The translations under genes were made by a program, and so were the position numbers. From Methanococcus maripaludis (GTDB lineage Archaea; AGJL01; Methanococci; Methanococcales; Methanococcaceae): a stretch of DNA of 51,102 bases. The stretch spans positions 234,700-285,801 of the forward strand of contig NZ_JACDUL010000004.1 in the NCBI RefSeq assembly GCF_013760955.1, read 5' to 3'. Below the pieces are notes generated by a model. It had not been told where the DNA came from. It worked only from the letters and a program-made list of their open reading frames with translations, and searched no databases. Positions 17,700-25,130 of this stretch are shown here, one piece after another; the stretch's first letter is position 1; the number at the start of each line of letters is the position of its first letter.

Positions 17700-17923
17700 G
17701 CTTTCACTTTCTCCAGGTCATCAGCAACAAACCAACACTGTCCTGCATCCCCAAATTCCACACAATACTGATATTCGCAGATTTGGCCTTTTGTATCGAT
17801 TAGTTCACGTCTAGTTATCTTTCCTTTTCCCACTGTTTCACACAGTTTCCAGATACATCCTTCACAACATTCGCCTGATGTCACAACTACATTATCACCT
17901 ATTTCTAATGATTTGGAGCTCAT
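17696..17923 (-). CDS. cysteine-rich small protein (75 aa)
   Basis: It has seven cysteines, including SGECCEGCIWKLCE at residues 16-29 and later ICEYQYC and QCW. This suggests a metal-binding or redox-active small protein. ATG after GGAGTGAAAGC. It overlaps genes on both sides (ATGA junctions), so it is translationally coupled within the tiny-gene cluster. Confidence 0.65.
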   Translation of the reverse strand: MSSKSLEIGDNVVVTSGECCEGCIWKLCETVGKGKITRRELIDTKGQICEYQYCVEFGDAGQCWFVADDLEKVKA

Positions 17924-18129
17924 GCTTTCACTCCAATTACCTGTTTAAGAAGTTTTAACTCGTTGTTTCCCATATTCGTGATAACTTCATAGTTTCTAAC
18001 ATCAACAGACGAAAATCTTTCAGGTTTTAAATCAACGTCATTGAGTGCAATAAAATCCCCGTTTCTGAATTTTTTAAGGATTAAAAACAGCACTCCCAGA
18101 TCACTTTTTAAAAAATCTCCTTCTTTCAT
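17920..18129 (-). CDS. small hypothetical protein (69 aa)
   Basis: I chose the ATG at 18129 (MKEGDFLKSDLGVLF) because GGGGTGAAAGC lies just upstream; an ATG 15 bases earlier has no such site. Its opening KEGDFLK echoes the end of the 172-aa protein (LKEGDFLKF), which hints that these genes arose by local duplication and shuffling. No family recognised. Confidence 0.6.
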   Translation of the reverse strand: MKEGDFLKSDLGVLFLILKKFRNGDFIALNDVDLKPERFSSVDVRNYEVITNMGNNELKLLKQVIGVKA

Positions 18130-18143
18130 GCTTTCACCCCACA

Positions 18144-18371
18144 TTAAGCCGCCAAATCACATCGAACAGTTTTGAAAGTTCTTTCCCTTCTCCTGTTCGT
18201 TTTCATATCAATTTTTCTTTTAAATTTCAGAAAGTCAGGACGATTCAAAACTTTTAAACTGCATTCTTCATCCTTTACAAGTTCAGAAATTCTGATTAAC
18301 TCTTTTTTACCGTTTGCAACTCCGTAACTTTCAGGAATTGTCCCCCTTTCGATAATGTAGTGAAATCTCAT
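18144..18371 (-). CDS. small basic hypothetical protein (75 aa)
   Basis: ATG after GAGGTGGGAAC. The C-terminal half is strongly basic (KFKRKIDMKTNRRRERTFK), consistent with nucleic-acid binding. It ends next to the following gene in the cluster. No family recognised. Confidence 0.6.
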   Translation of the reverse strand: MRFHYIIERGTIPESYGVANGKKELIRISELVKDEECSLKVLNRPDFLKFKRKIDMKTNRRRERTFKTVRCDLAA

Positions 18372-18380
18372 GTTCCCACC

Positions 18381-18899
18381 TCAAAATTTTAAAAAATCTC
18401 CCTCTTTCAATCCATCGATTAATTTTTTTCCAGTACTGCCCTTGTAAACGTTATTCCACCAGTTTGCAGGTTTTTTCATCAAAGAATATTCTTTTCCGCA
18501 TTTTTCACAGACATAGCTTTTTCGATATTCTGAAATGATTAAATCGGATCCGCAGTCTTCACAAGTTAATCTGGCATCATTCACGAGATCTGTTGAAAGT
18601 TCAATGATTTCATATCTTTCAGGTCTTATTCTTGTGTGGAAGTTTGGATCATTTGCATATCTATGCTTATTAGCCCAGTCTGAAAGCCTTGCAGCTTCTC
18701 CGCTATTTTCACATATTGCAAGTGTGTTCCTGTCGATGTACTGTTTAGAGTTTAAAAACTCCTCTGTGCCGTCACAGTAGGTCAGCAATTCTTCTATTCC
18801 TTCCGCCCCCACGTGGCTTCTTAAAAAATCACGCATAGTGATTTCTTCGACAACTACCACTGAATAAGGCTGTAAATTCTTTAAAATCATTTTTTCCAC
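18381..18899 (-). CDS. zinc-ribbon-containing hypothetical protein (172 aa)
   Basis: ATG after GAGGTGGAAAAA. A four-cysteine zinc ribbon occupies about residues 114-138 (CEDCGSDL ... CEKCGKEY). The N-terminal half is helical and includes a cluster of charged residues. The product ends LKEGDFLKF. The short sequence CACCTCAAAATTTTAAA occurs both at its stop (18377) and just before its own start (18898), suggesting a local duplication. The role is unknown; zinc ribbons in viral elements often belong to transcription or DNA-binding factors. Confidence 0.65.
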   Translation of the reverse strand: MEKMILKNLQPYSVVVVEEITMRDFLRSHVGAEGIEELLTYCDGTEEFLNSKQYIDRNTLAICENSGEAARLSDWANKHRYANDPNFHTRIRPERYEIIELSTDLVNDARLTCEDCGSDLIISEYRKSYVCEKCGKEYSLMKKPANWWNNVYKGSTGKKLIDGLKEGDFLKF

Positions 18900-18918
18900 C
18901 TCAAAATTTTAAATTTTT

Positions 18919-19134
18919 TTAATCAACTGGCTTAGTTTTCAACTGATTTTGAATTTGAATTGCGATTCTTTCAGGCTCTTCCTGGCAGTCTTCATCATAG
19001 ATAATGACTTTAGCACGCTTTCCAATATGTTCTGGAAATGGATTTGGCCAGACCCTTCCACCGCCACCCTGCTTTTTTATCACTGCGTCGTAACATACGA
19101 GGATGTTTTTTTCTGATTTTTCGATAAGGATCAC
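18919..19134 (-). CDS. small protein resembling DUF2080/AbrB-like hairpin proteins (71 aa)
   Basis: The core VIKKQGGGGRVWPNPFPEHIGKRAKVIIYDED has the strand-loop-strand pattern of DUF2080 (often annotated 'transposon-encoded'), where a K-x-G-x-x-GR...GK-x-AKVI motif forms a swapped-hairpin DNA-binding fold. This is a match by eye. The GTG start overlaps its own GGTGATCC ribosome-binding sequence, so the true start may be a few codons inside. It heads the leftward tiny-gene cluster. Confidence 0.55.
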   Translation of the reverse strand: MILIEKSEKNILVCYDAVIKKQGGGGRVWPNPFPEHIGKRAKVIIYDEDCQEEPERIAIQIQNQLKTKPVD

Positions 19135-19166
19135 CTTTTTGAATTTTAAAGATTTTTGACGGTTTT

Positions 19167-19355
19167 TTAAATTACCCAGTTTACATATACTAATGAAAAT
19201 AACGAAGTGGCTTGTATCATTCGAAATTCTTTGGTTGTCATATTGAGCTTTTCATGGCCTTTAATCGATAGGTAAATAAAAACAAAGGCTAAAAAACCCG
19301 TAAAAACTATTTTATGAATCTCTTTCAGCGTTAAACTTGATATTGTTTCAAGCAA
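19167..19355 (-). CDS. small two-helix membrane protein (62 aa)
   Basis: I chose the TTG at 19355, five bases after GAGGTGA; the GTG at 19364 lies inside that ribosome-binding site. Two hydrophobic segments (KIVFTGFLAFVFIYLSI and ATSLFSLVYVNWVI) suggest two membrane helices. It diverges from the winged-helix gene at 19541 and may share its regulated promoter region. Confidence 0.6.
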   Translation of the reverse strand: MLETISSLTLKEIHKIVFTGFLAFVFIYLSIKGHEKLNMTTKEFRMIQATSLFSLVYVNWVI

Positions 19356-19380
19356 TGATTTCACCTCTTGAATTTTTTAT

Positions 19381-19401
19381 AACTTGCATTTTTTGCAAGT
19401 T
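19381..19401. promoter_or_regulatory. perfect 8-bp inverted repeat in a divergent promoter
   Basis: AACTTGCA and TGCAAGTT flank five T's, between the divergent genes at 19355 (leftward) and 19541 (rightward). A related ACAAGTTAT occurs around 19443. It is a natural operator candidate for the winged-helix regulator encoded next door. Confidence 0.55.
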
Positions 19402-19540
19402 AATATAACTTTGTTATGATATTTATATTTTATGTAATTATTACAAGTTATAATTTTTGTAAATTGCAATAAATCCAAGATTGACTTAAAATAATAATGA
19501 AAACATATTTTGTTGCAACAAGCTCGATAATGTGAAAACA

Positions 19541-19915
19541 ATGCTAATGAAATTGATTACTAAAAAAAATACGAAAGCAGTTCTTGATTTGATAATTGAA
19601 AACGGAGAAATGTATTTTAGCGAACTCCAGCGAGCATTGGATAATGTAAATCCTGGAACTCTTAATAGAATTTTAAAGGAATTATTAGAAGAGCATATCC
19701 TCAAAAAAAGAGTCGAAGATGAAGATAAAGCCATGCCTAAAGCGTATTACAGTTTGACGGAATATGGTTTAGAGGTAATAAAACTCTACGAAAAAGAGAA
19801 AAAAATTGAAAAAATGAAACCTAAGTTCTATAATGAAATTAAAGGGGATGTTGGACAGATTATCAACATAGAAAAAGCTGACGGGTTAGAAATTAACTTT
19901 AAAAAAGAGAAATAA
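19541..19915 (+). CDS. winged-helix transcriptional regulator, paralogue of the one at 8741
   Basis: 124 residues from the ATG at 19541, which follows GTGA with a five-base gap. The winged helix (VLDLIIENGEMYFSELQRAL, then GTLNRILKELLEEHIL and YYSLTEYGLEVIK) aligns along its whole length with the regulator at 8741. A 35-residue C-terminal tail ending LEINFKKEK is extra. Copies of the DNA encoding that tail recur at 21591-21615 and 23530-23546. The gene is tail-to-tail with the 521-aa gene, only three bases apart. Confidence 0.8.
   Translation: MLMKLITKKNTKAVLDLIIENGEMYFSELQRALDNVNPGTLNRILKELLEEHILKKRVEDEDKAMPKAYYSLTEYGLEVIKLYEKEKKIEKMKPKFYNEIKGDVGQIINIEKADGLEINFKKEK
19889..19915 (+). repeat. 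cassette-border repeat, copy 1 (regulator gene 3' end)
   Basis: GAAATTAACTTTAAAAAAGAGAAATAAT encodes EINFKKEK-stop of the winged-helix gene. It matches 21591-21615 with one change over 25 bases and shares 17 identical bases with 23530-23546. Confidence 0.75.
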
Positions 19916-19918
19916 TTA

Positions 19919-21484
19919 CTATTCTATAAAGTTCATATCTTTAAGTTTTAACTCATGAAGTTCATAAAGATCTATTTTTTTAGGGATTAAATATTCATTC
20001 GAATATGAAGCTAACTTTAACATTACTCTATCGTTTTTTTTGATCTGTTCTTCGACACTATCTAAATTTATTATTTTAACCCTATCATGAATATAATATA
20101 AATCTCCAAGACGAATTTCTTTTTCAAATATGCTCACAGGAGATAGTTGTATCTTATACTCAATAGCTCCCGCTGTTTTTTGAGTATTTAATATATTCCT
20201 GGCTTCATGATTATCAACTTCCATCGTTACAAAAGGAATTTCTATATTTTCTTTAATTATACCATAGATATCAAAAATAGTTCGTAAGTCTGCTTCAGAA
20301 CGATATTCTGGAAGTATAAATGGTACATTAAACTCATGTTCAATCGTATAGAGTGCGTTTATTAATGGTTCATCGTTAATCTCAATCTTTTTATCAAAAT
20401 TAATTCTACCTTTAACGATTTCGTTGTTTATTCTCAAAATTAATTCATCATGGTTCATTAATTCTTTTAAAAATAACATACAGGTCATTAATTCAGATAC
20501 TTGTGCATTTTTTACATTTAATCTTAAGTTTAGTTTTTCATCATCGGGATGAATTATTTTTCCAGGTTTTGGTACATTAAGTAACATTTCTAATGCCCGA
20601 TTATTACTTTCAATTGTTATGTAATCTTCATGAATATCTTTAATTTGAAACAACATGTTTTCCAGTGCATAATCTGTAGCATATATTTCCAATCTAACAT
20701 TTAGTTTCGGATAACCCGGCCTTAAGATAACAGGATATTTTATTTTAGTATTTTCCTCTTCCAACATTTCCTTAAAAGTTTCAAAACTTTTAAATTCTTC
20801 TTCAGATATTTCGAGTGATTCATTTTTTAAGTACATATCGTCAATATATTTTTCAGGATCTATCGTGATATTCCGCATTTTTAAGACTTTAGATATTATT
20901 TTTACCGGATCTATCGTAAAAGCATGGTTTAATATGATGCCTTCATCACTTTCTTCGGCAATTTTATTTGCATGTTCAAATGCAAGTGTAATTTGTTTTT
21001 TTTTGGAACCAATAAGATATGGAATATATGTTTTAAACGCATCACTTATCGATTGGGGCATAAATTCCTTTATAGCATCTATCTTCTCAATCATGACTTT
21101 GTGCTGTTTCGAATTATCCTCAATTTTAGCTTCAATTCGTTCGATTCCTGCTAAAATTCTGGCATGGTCAGATTTTGCTTCATTCAAAAATTCTTTGAGT
21201 TCAGGATCTGTTTCGTTCTGATTTTCAATATAATCTAATATCTGTTTCAATTGGTCTCCTTTTTGGCTGTCAGAAGTTAGATCATCATAAATGTCCCATG
21301 ATGTAACAATAATCTTTCCTAAAGGTGGAATATCTGCAAGTTCGAGTAATCCATCAACAATTCCTGCTACAGGATGTTTTATTGTTTTCAAAATGAAACC
21401 AATTTTTTCCAACTTACTTTTTAATTCATCGTCTTTTAAAGTACTATTCTTAGATTTTCGAAAAAGTTTTCTAAATTTTCCCAT
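19919..21484 (-). CDS. 521-aa hypothetical cytoplasmic protein
   Basis: No family recognised. Residues 30-65 contain a moderately hydrophobic region (VAGIVDGLLELADIPPLGKI) that could insert into or touch membranes. Residues 80-150 are strongly helical and coiled-coil-like (GIERIEAKIEDNSKQHKVMIEKID). The remaining 350 residues look like repeated beta/alpha units, with two similar segments around LEMLLNVPKPGKIIHPDDEK and ARNILNTQKTAGAIEYKIQL. The ATG start lies next to a GGTGCC-type site. Its place between regulator-gene remnants suggests cargo, perhaps a defence effector, but nothing catalytic is visible. Confidence 0.6.
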   Translation of the reverse strand: MGKFRKLFRKSKNSTLKDDELKSKLEKIGFILKTIKHPVAGIVDGLLELADIPPLGKIIVTSWDIYDDLTSDSQKGDQLKQILDYIENQNETDPELKEFLNEAKSDHARILAGIERIEAKIEDNSKQHKVMIEKIDAIKEFMPQSISDAFKTYIPYLIGSKKKQITLAFEHANKIAEESDEGIILNHAFTIDPVKIISKVLKMRNITIDPEKYIDDMYLKNESLEISEEEFKSFETFKEMLEEENTKIKYPVILRPGYPKLNVRLEIYATDYALENMLFQIKDIHEDYITIESNNRALEMLLNVPKPGKIIHPDDEKLNLRLNVKNAQVSELMTCMLFLKELMNHDELILRINNEIVKGRINFDKKIEINDEPLINALYTIEHEFNVPFILPEYRSEADLRTIFDIYGIIKENIEIPFVTMEVDNHEARNILNTQKTAGAIEYKIQLSPVSIFEKEIRLGDLYYIHDRVKIINLDSVEEQIKKNDRVMLKLASYSNEYLIPKKIDLYELHELKLKDMNFIE

Positions 21485-21590
21485 AGTGGCACCATGAATG
21501 ATTTGAATAATATGCCCTGATTTTAAAGTTTAACCTTTAAATCGTAATATAATTATATTATTAAAATTAAAATAAAAGGTTACTGATACG

Positions 21591-21615
21591 AATTAATTTT
21601 AAAAAAGAGAAATAA
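21591..21615 (+). repeat. cassette-border repeat, copy 2
   Basis: AATTAATTTTAAAAAAGAGAAATAAT repeats the 3' end of the winged-helix gene (still reading INFKKEK-stop) although no regulator gene is present. The preceding 21544-21562 resembles the TATA region of the regulator at 8741. This looks like a regulator gene collapsed to its two ends. Confidence 0.7.
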
Positions 21616-21617
21616 TC

Positions 21618-22154
21618 TTAAAGCTTTTTTAGAAGTTTCTTTTTGTGATTTTCAAATTCTTCTTCTGAAATTATGCCTTTATCTTTTAAATCTGCCATTT
21701 TTTCAAGTTTATTTAGTTCCGAAGTAGTATCCTTAGTCTTTCTATGTTTCTTTTTGAGTTTTCTCTCATCCATAGTTTCTTTTAAGAAATCTATTGCTTT
21801 TTCTACTTCATCAAAATTCCCGGATACTGAATAAGTTCGAGTTTTTTCTTTTGGTAATTTTATTGATAACTCCATTGAATTAGAAAAGAAACCGCGGTTT
21901 ATATTGTAATAAAGTCGTTCAATTTGACTGTGATTTATAATCTCAATGTCTGAAAAAGTACCTTTTATAAAGCCAGGATCCATAATAAAGATTCTTTTAC
22001 TGAGCAATATCCAATAAAGCCCTTTTGTTTTGAACATTGCTTTTATGGATTCATTATCATGCGTAATTTCGCTAAGTTTAGAAATCATGCCTTTTAAAAT
22101 TCGATTATCAATATCATATTTACTTAATTCAATTTTTATTTTATCTTCTTCCAA
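21618..22154 (-). CDS. PH-like domain plus SHOCT domain protein (178 aa)
   Basis: TTG start after GGGG. Residues 30-130 read as a bacterial PH-like beta domain (GLYWILLSKRIFIMD ... TFSDIEIINHSQIERL ... TYSVSGNFDEVEKAIDFL). The C-terminal 32 residues (LEKMADLKDKGIISEEEFE) are a classic SHOCT motif, a short oligomerisation helix pair. Such proteins are often bacterial or phage accessory factors of unknown role. It begins three bases after border repeat copy 2 and diverges from the membrane protein at 22300. Confidence 0.7.
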   Translation of the reverse strand: MEEDKIKIELSKYDIDNRILKGMISKLSEITHDNESIKAMFKTKGLYWILLSKRIFIMDPGFIKGTFSDIEIINHSQIERLYYNINRGFFSNSMELSIKLPKEKTRTYSVSGNFDEVEKAIDFLKETMDERKLKKKHRKTKDTTSELNKLEKMADLKDKGIISEEEFENHKKKLLKKL

Positions 22155-22299
22155 ATTATCCCCTAATTACCCATATTTTAAATAATAAAATTATTATAGG
22201 TTATTAAATAAAAAAGTTGTAGGTAACAACAAAAATTAAATCCTGTTCAACGCAGAAGTTTTTGGAATAATTCATTATTGACAATTATGGGGTGTAAGG

Positions 22300-23439
22300 G
22301 TGGGATATAATTTAACTAACTGTATTTTATCAGCTATCTTGGCCATACTAATTGTTATTTTCATATTAATTTCTCCAGGAATTGTTTTTGAAAAATTTGT
22401 TTTTTCAATATTCGTGGGTTTTGTGATTGCATTTTCATGCATAATATTATTTGTGAAAAAAACAAGCCCTTTTAATCCATTAAATAAAACCGATCTTAGA
22501 ACTTCATTTGCATCTATAATATGGCTTTCATTAGTTTTCTGTCTGATTACGCCTCTTTTTTTGGCAGAAGGGGCAGGTCTTGATTGGACGCACTCTTTCA
22601 TTTCTAAATTTTTAGAAACCATGAGTAGTATTGGAACATATATGGCTGCAATGTTTGCTGCAAGCGTTATACTTGGAATGGAAAAGCAGCAAAAAACCAT
22701 GGATAATACATTAAGCGAAATGGAAACACAACGAAAAATATCCATAAAACCCGAACTTTTTCCGGTAAAAACGACTCTTTATTTGGCAAATTTAAATGAT
22801 GAATTTCAAATATGGGTCGATACCCCTAAAAAAATTGATGAATATATATCCAAATATGGAGATTTAGTTAATAATAACCCCGATTTTAAGATTAATCGAT
22901 CTTTTTTAATAGATTATATATGCCCGCATATAGACGTGTATAATTTTGGATTGGGTACTGCAAAAGGTATTTCTTCAGGAATATCGTCCGATTTTAAATT
23001 ATTTCTTTCAAAAACATTTGATGATAGGGCTAATTATAATATAATTAATGAGGATAATGGATACAAAATTAAATTTAATAATGGAAAAGAAATTGACATT
23101 CCAAATATCAAGTTAATGTTGTTGGATAATGTACTTACTCCCCATTCAAAATTTTTTTCTGAACCCTTAAAAGTTGACTTTTGCCATTGGAGATCTTCCT
23201 TATACGGTGCTGTTATGGAATATTTCAACGAATCGGATAGTTTTTATGATGATGTTGAGTTGTTTCTATCGTATTTTTACCCCGACGGTACATCTGATGA
23301 AATAAAGTTTGAAATCACCATTAAATTCAACTTAAAAGTTAGCGATGCAGGAAACAAATACGCAGAAGTTAATATTGTGCCATATGTAATTAACCATGCC
23401 CATTGTAATAATTTCTTAAAATCAGAAAAAAATTGTTAG
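22300..23439 (+). CDS. membrane protein with large soluble C-terminal domain (379 aa)
   Basis: GTG start behind GGGGTGTAAGG. The first 125 residues contain about four hydrophobic helices (ILSAILAILIVIFILISPGI, FSIFVGFVIAFSCIILFV, IIWLSLVFCLITPLFLAEGA, MAAMFAASVILGM). A short coiled coil (EKQQKTMDNTLSEMETQRKI) follows, then a 240-residue beta-rich soluble domain. This helix-coil-soluble layout is common in phage exclusion and abortive-infection membrane proteins, but no specific family is recognised. It is expressed divergently from the PH-SHOCT gene. Confidence 0.65.
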   Translation: MGYNLTNCILSAILAILIVIFILISPGIVFEKFVFSIFVGFVIAFSCIILFVKKTSPFNPLNKTDLRTSFASIIWLSLVFCLITPLFLAEGAGLDWTHSFISKFLETMSSIGTYMAAMFAASVILGMEKQQKTMDNTLSEMETQRKISIKPELFPVKTTLYLANLNDEFQIWVDTPKKIDEYISKYGDLVNNNPDFKINRSFLIDYICPHIDVYNFGLGTAKGISSGISSDFKLFLSKTFDDRANYNIINEDNGYKIKFNNGKEIDIPNIKLMLLDNVLTPHSKFFSEPLKVDFCHWRSSLYGAVMEYFNESDSFYDDVELFLSYFYPDGTSDEIKFEITIKFNLKVSDAGNKYAEVNIVPYVINHAHCNNFLKSEKNC

Positions 23440-23529
23440 TATGGCCTGAATTTAAAAATAACCCCCTATAAGAATTTTTAAATATTTTTAAGTAAATAGA
23501 TTCCGTTACTACTACAAGCTGAATAACTT

Positions 23530-23546
23530 GAAATTAACTTTAAAAA
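23530..23546 (+). repeat. cassette-border repeat, copy 3
   Basis: GAAATTAACTTTAAAAA is identical to 19889-19905 and is preceded by AAGCTGA in both places. It lies 16 bases before the end of the leftward ClpB-like gene, the same relative position as the other two copies. Confidence 0.6.
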
Positions 23547-23561
23547 GGAAACACAGGTTAA

Positions 23562-25130
23562 TTAATTGGATTTTATATTCATTTCAGAGAGAACTATATC
23601 TTCTATTTTCCGCCTTATTTCTCGCATATTATCCTCATGAATCAGATCTTTTAATTTAGTAATAATATTATCTTTATTAAAAGTTATTCCAAGCACATTT
23701 TCTAATTCTTCGATCAGTTCCACACTATATTTTTCGACATATCGGGATTTATCTTCTGCTTTCAAGGGATTAAAGAAATATTTCATATCAAATCTTGAAC
23801 GCAGTGCTTCAGGTATAACTGTACTATAATTATTTTTATCAAGATTGGAAGTAAAAATAATAATATATCCATTTAAGTCATGTTCAATGCCTGCTCGATC
23901 AGTGAATTTCCCATCTTCCAACAATTCATAGAAAAAATTAAATACTGTTTCATCTGCTTTTTCAAATTCATCAATAAGAATTACTTTGGACTCGGATACT
24001 TTAATTTTATTAATTAATTCACCCCCTCTTTCACTTCCCCTATATCCCAAAGGTGATCCAATTAAACTATTCAAAACACCTTCTGTTGAATAATTTCCAA
24101 AATTTAATTTAATCTGTTCGCAATTTGGATACATTTTTTGTGATATGATTCTTGCAAATTCTGTTTTTCCGACCCCGGATTTTCCACAAAGAAATATGGA
24201 TAAAATTTTTCTACGAGCAATTTTGTTTAAATATCTGAATTTTAATAAATTAAATCCAAAATCAGTTTTAAAATCTTCATGACCTTGTAAATTCTCATTT
24301 ACATGATTAATTATTGAATATGCCTCTTTTTCAATGGTTTCACAACTAATATCTAAAGACGATGTTAATACGCTATCCTCATCAAATCCATTAAATTTTT
24401 GAGATTTATCAAAATTAAATGGGAAAAATTCAGTTAAAACGTCAAATAAATCTTCCCTAATTAAATATTTCACGTTATTCTTTTTTGATAGTTTATAAAA
24501 TACCGATTCACATGAAAAAATTAGTTCTTTTCGGATTTTTAAAAGATCAATAAGTGATGTAAGATCAATATAATACTCCTCGTAATTACTCAGTTTATCA
24601 AAATCTATGTTGAATATTGATCCATTGGGGTCCTTAATTAGTTGTGTGAAATTGAATATATTATCAAAATTCTTAAATTTGGAAATGCCCTCCCGGTTGG
24701 GATAAGTGTAGACTGTATTAATATTGAAAAGTGTAGTTTTTAATTCTTCAACATCTGTTGTTTTTGTTTCATTGGTGGTTAAACATTCAAATATTTCGTC
24801 ATGTTCAAACAAAAAGGGATAAACCTTCAAAAAATTATTTTTCTCATTTGAATCAATAGTATATACAATTTCTGGAAAATTATCGTTCAATTCGAGAATG
24901 TATCTTTCTAAAAGTGATTTCCCATACTTATTACTATAAAATGTATCATAAAAAACATTTGTAATATCCACTGCATTATTTTGGAGTTCAAGATCTTCTA
25001 TATCCTCAATCATGGGGGCTTCCACAATTATTGAAGATAATGTAATGATTTTGTATTCATTAAGTTCTTTTTTCAGGGTTTCTAAACTATCGATGTCATA
25101 AACGTATAATTTATTCAATTGACTCACCAT
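23562..25130 (-). CDS. ClpB/HslU-type AAA+ ATPase
   Basis: 522 residues. The first 290 show no known domain. The AAA_2 core follows: Walker A GKSGVGKT (316-323), GSPLGYRG (358-365) corresponding to the GAPPGYVG segment of Clp/Hsp100 proteins, Walker B VILIDE (383-388), sensor-1 TSN (427-429) and an arginine finger in ALRSRFD (442-448). Only one AAA module is present and there is no ClpP-binding loop I can see. The ATG at 25130 lacks a ribosome-binding site; a TTG at 25118 sits five bases after GGTGA and may be the real start. The gene overlaps the membrane-protein gene upstream, so the two are probably made together and act as a pair. Confidence 0.78.
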   Translation of the reverse strand: MVSQLNKLYVYDIDSLETLKKELNEYKIITLSSIIVEAPMIEDIEDLELQNNAVDITNVFYDTFYSNKYGKSLLERYILELNDNFPEIVYTIDSNEKNNFLKVYPFLFEHDEIFECLTTNETKTTDVEELKTTLFNINTVYTYPNREGISKFKNFDNIFNFTQLIKDPNGSIFNIDFDKLSNYEEYYIDLTSLIDLLKIRKELIFSCESVFYKLSKKNNVKYLIREDLFDVLTEFFPFNFDKSQKFNGFDEDSVLTSSLDISCETIEKEAYSIINHVNENLQGHEDFKTDFGFNLLKFRYLNKIARRKILSIFLCGKSGVGKTEFARIISQKMYPNCEQIKLNFGNYSTEGVLNSLIGSPLGYRGSERGGELINKIKVSESKVILIDEFEKADETVFNFFYELLEDGKFTDRAGIEHDLNGYIIIFTSNLDKNNYSTVIPEALRSRFDMKYFFNPLKAEDKSRYVEKYSVELIEELENVLGITFNKDNIITKLKDLIHEDNMREIRRKIEDIVLSEMNIKSN

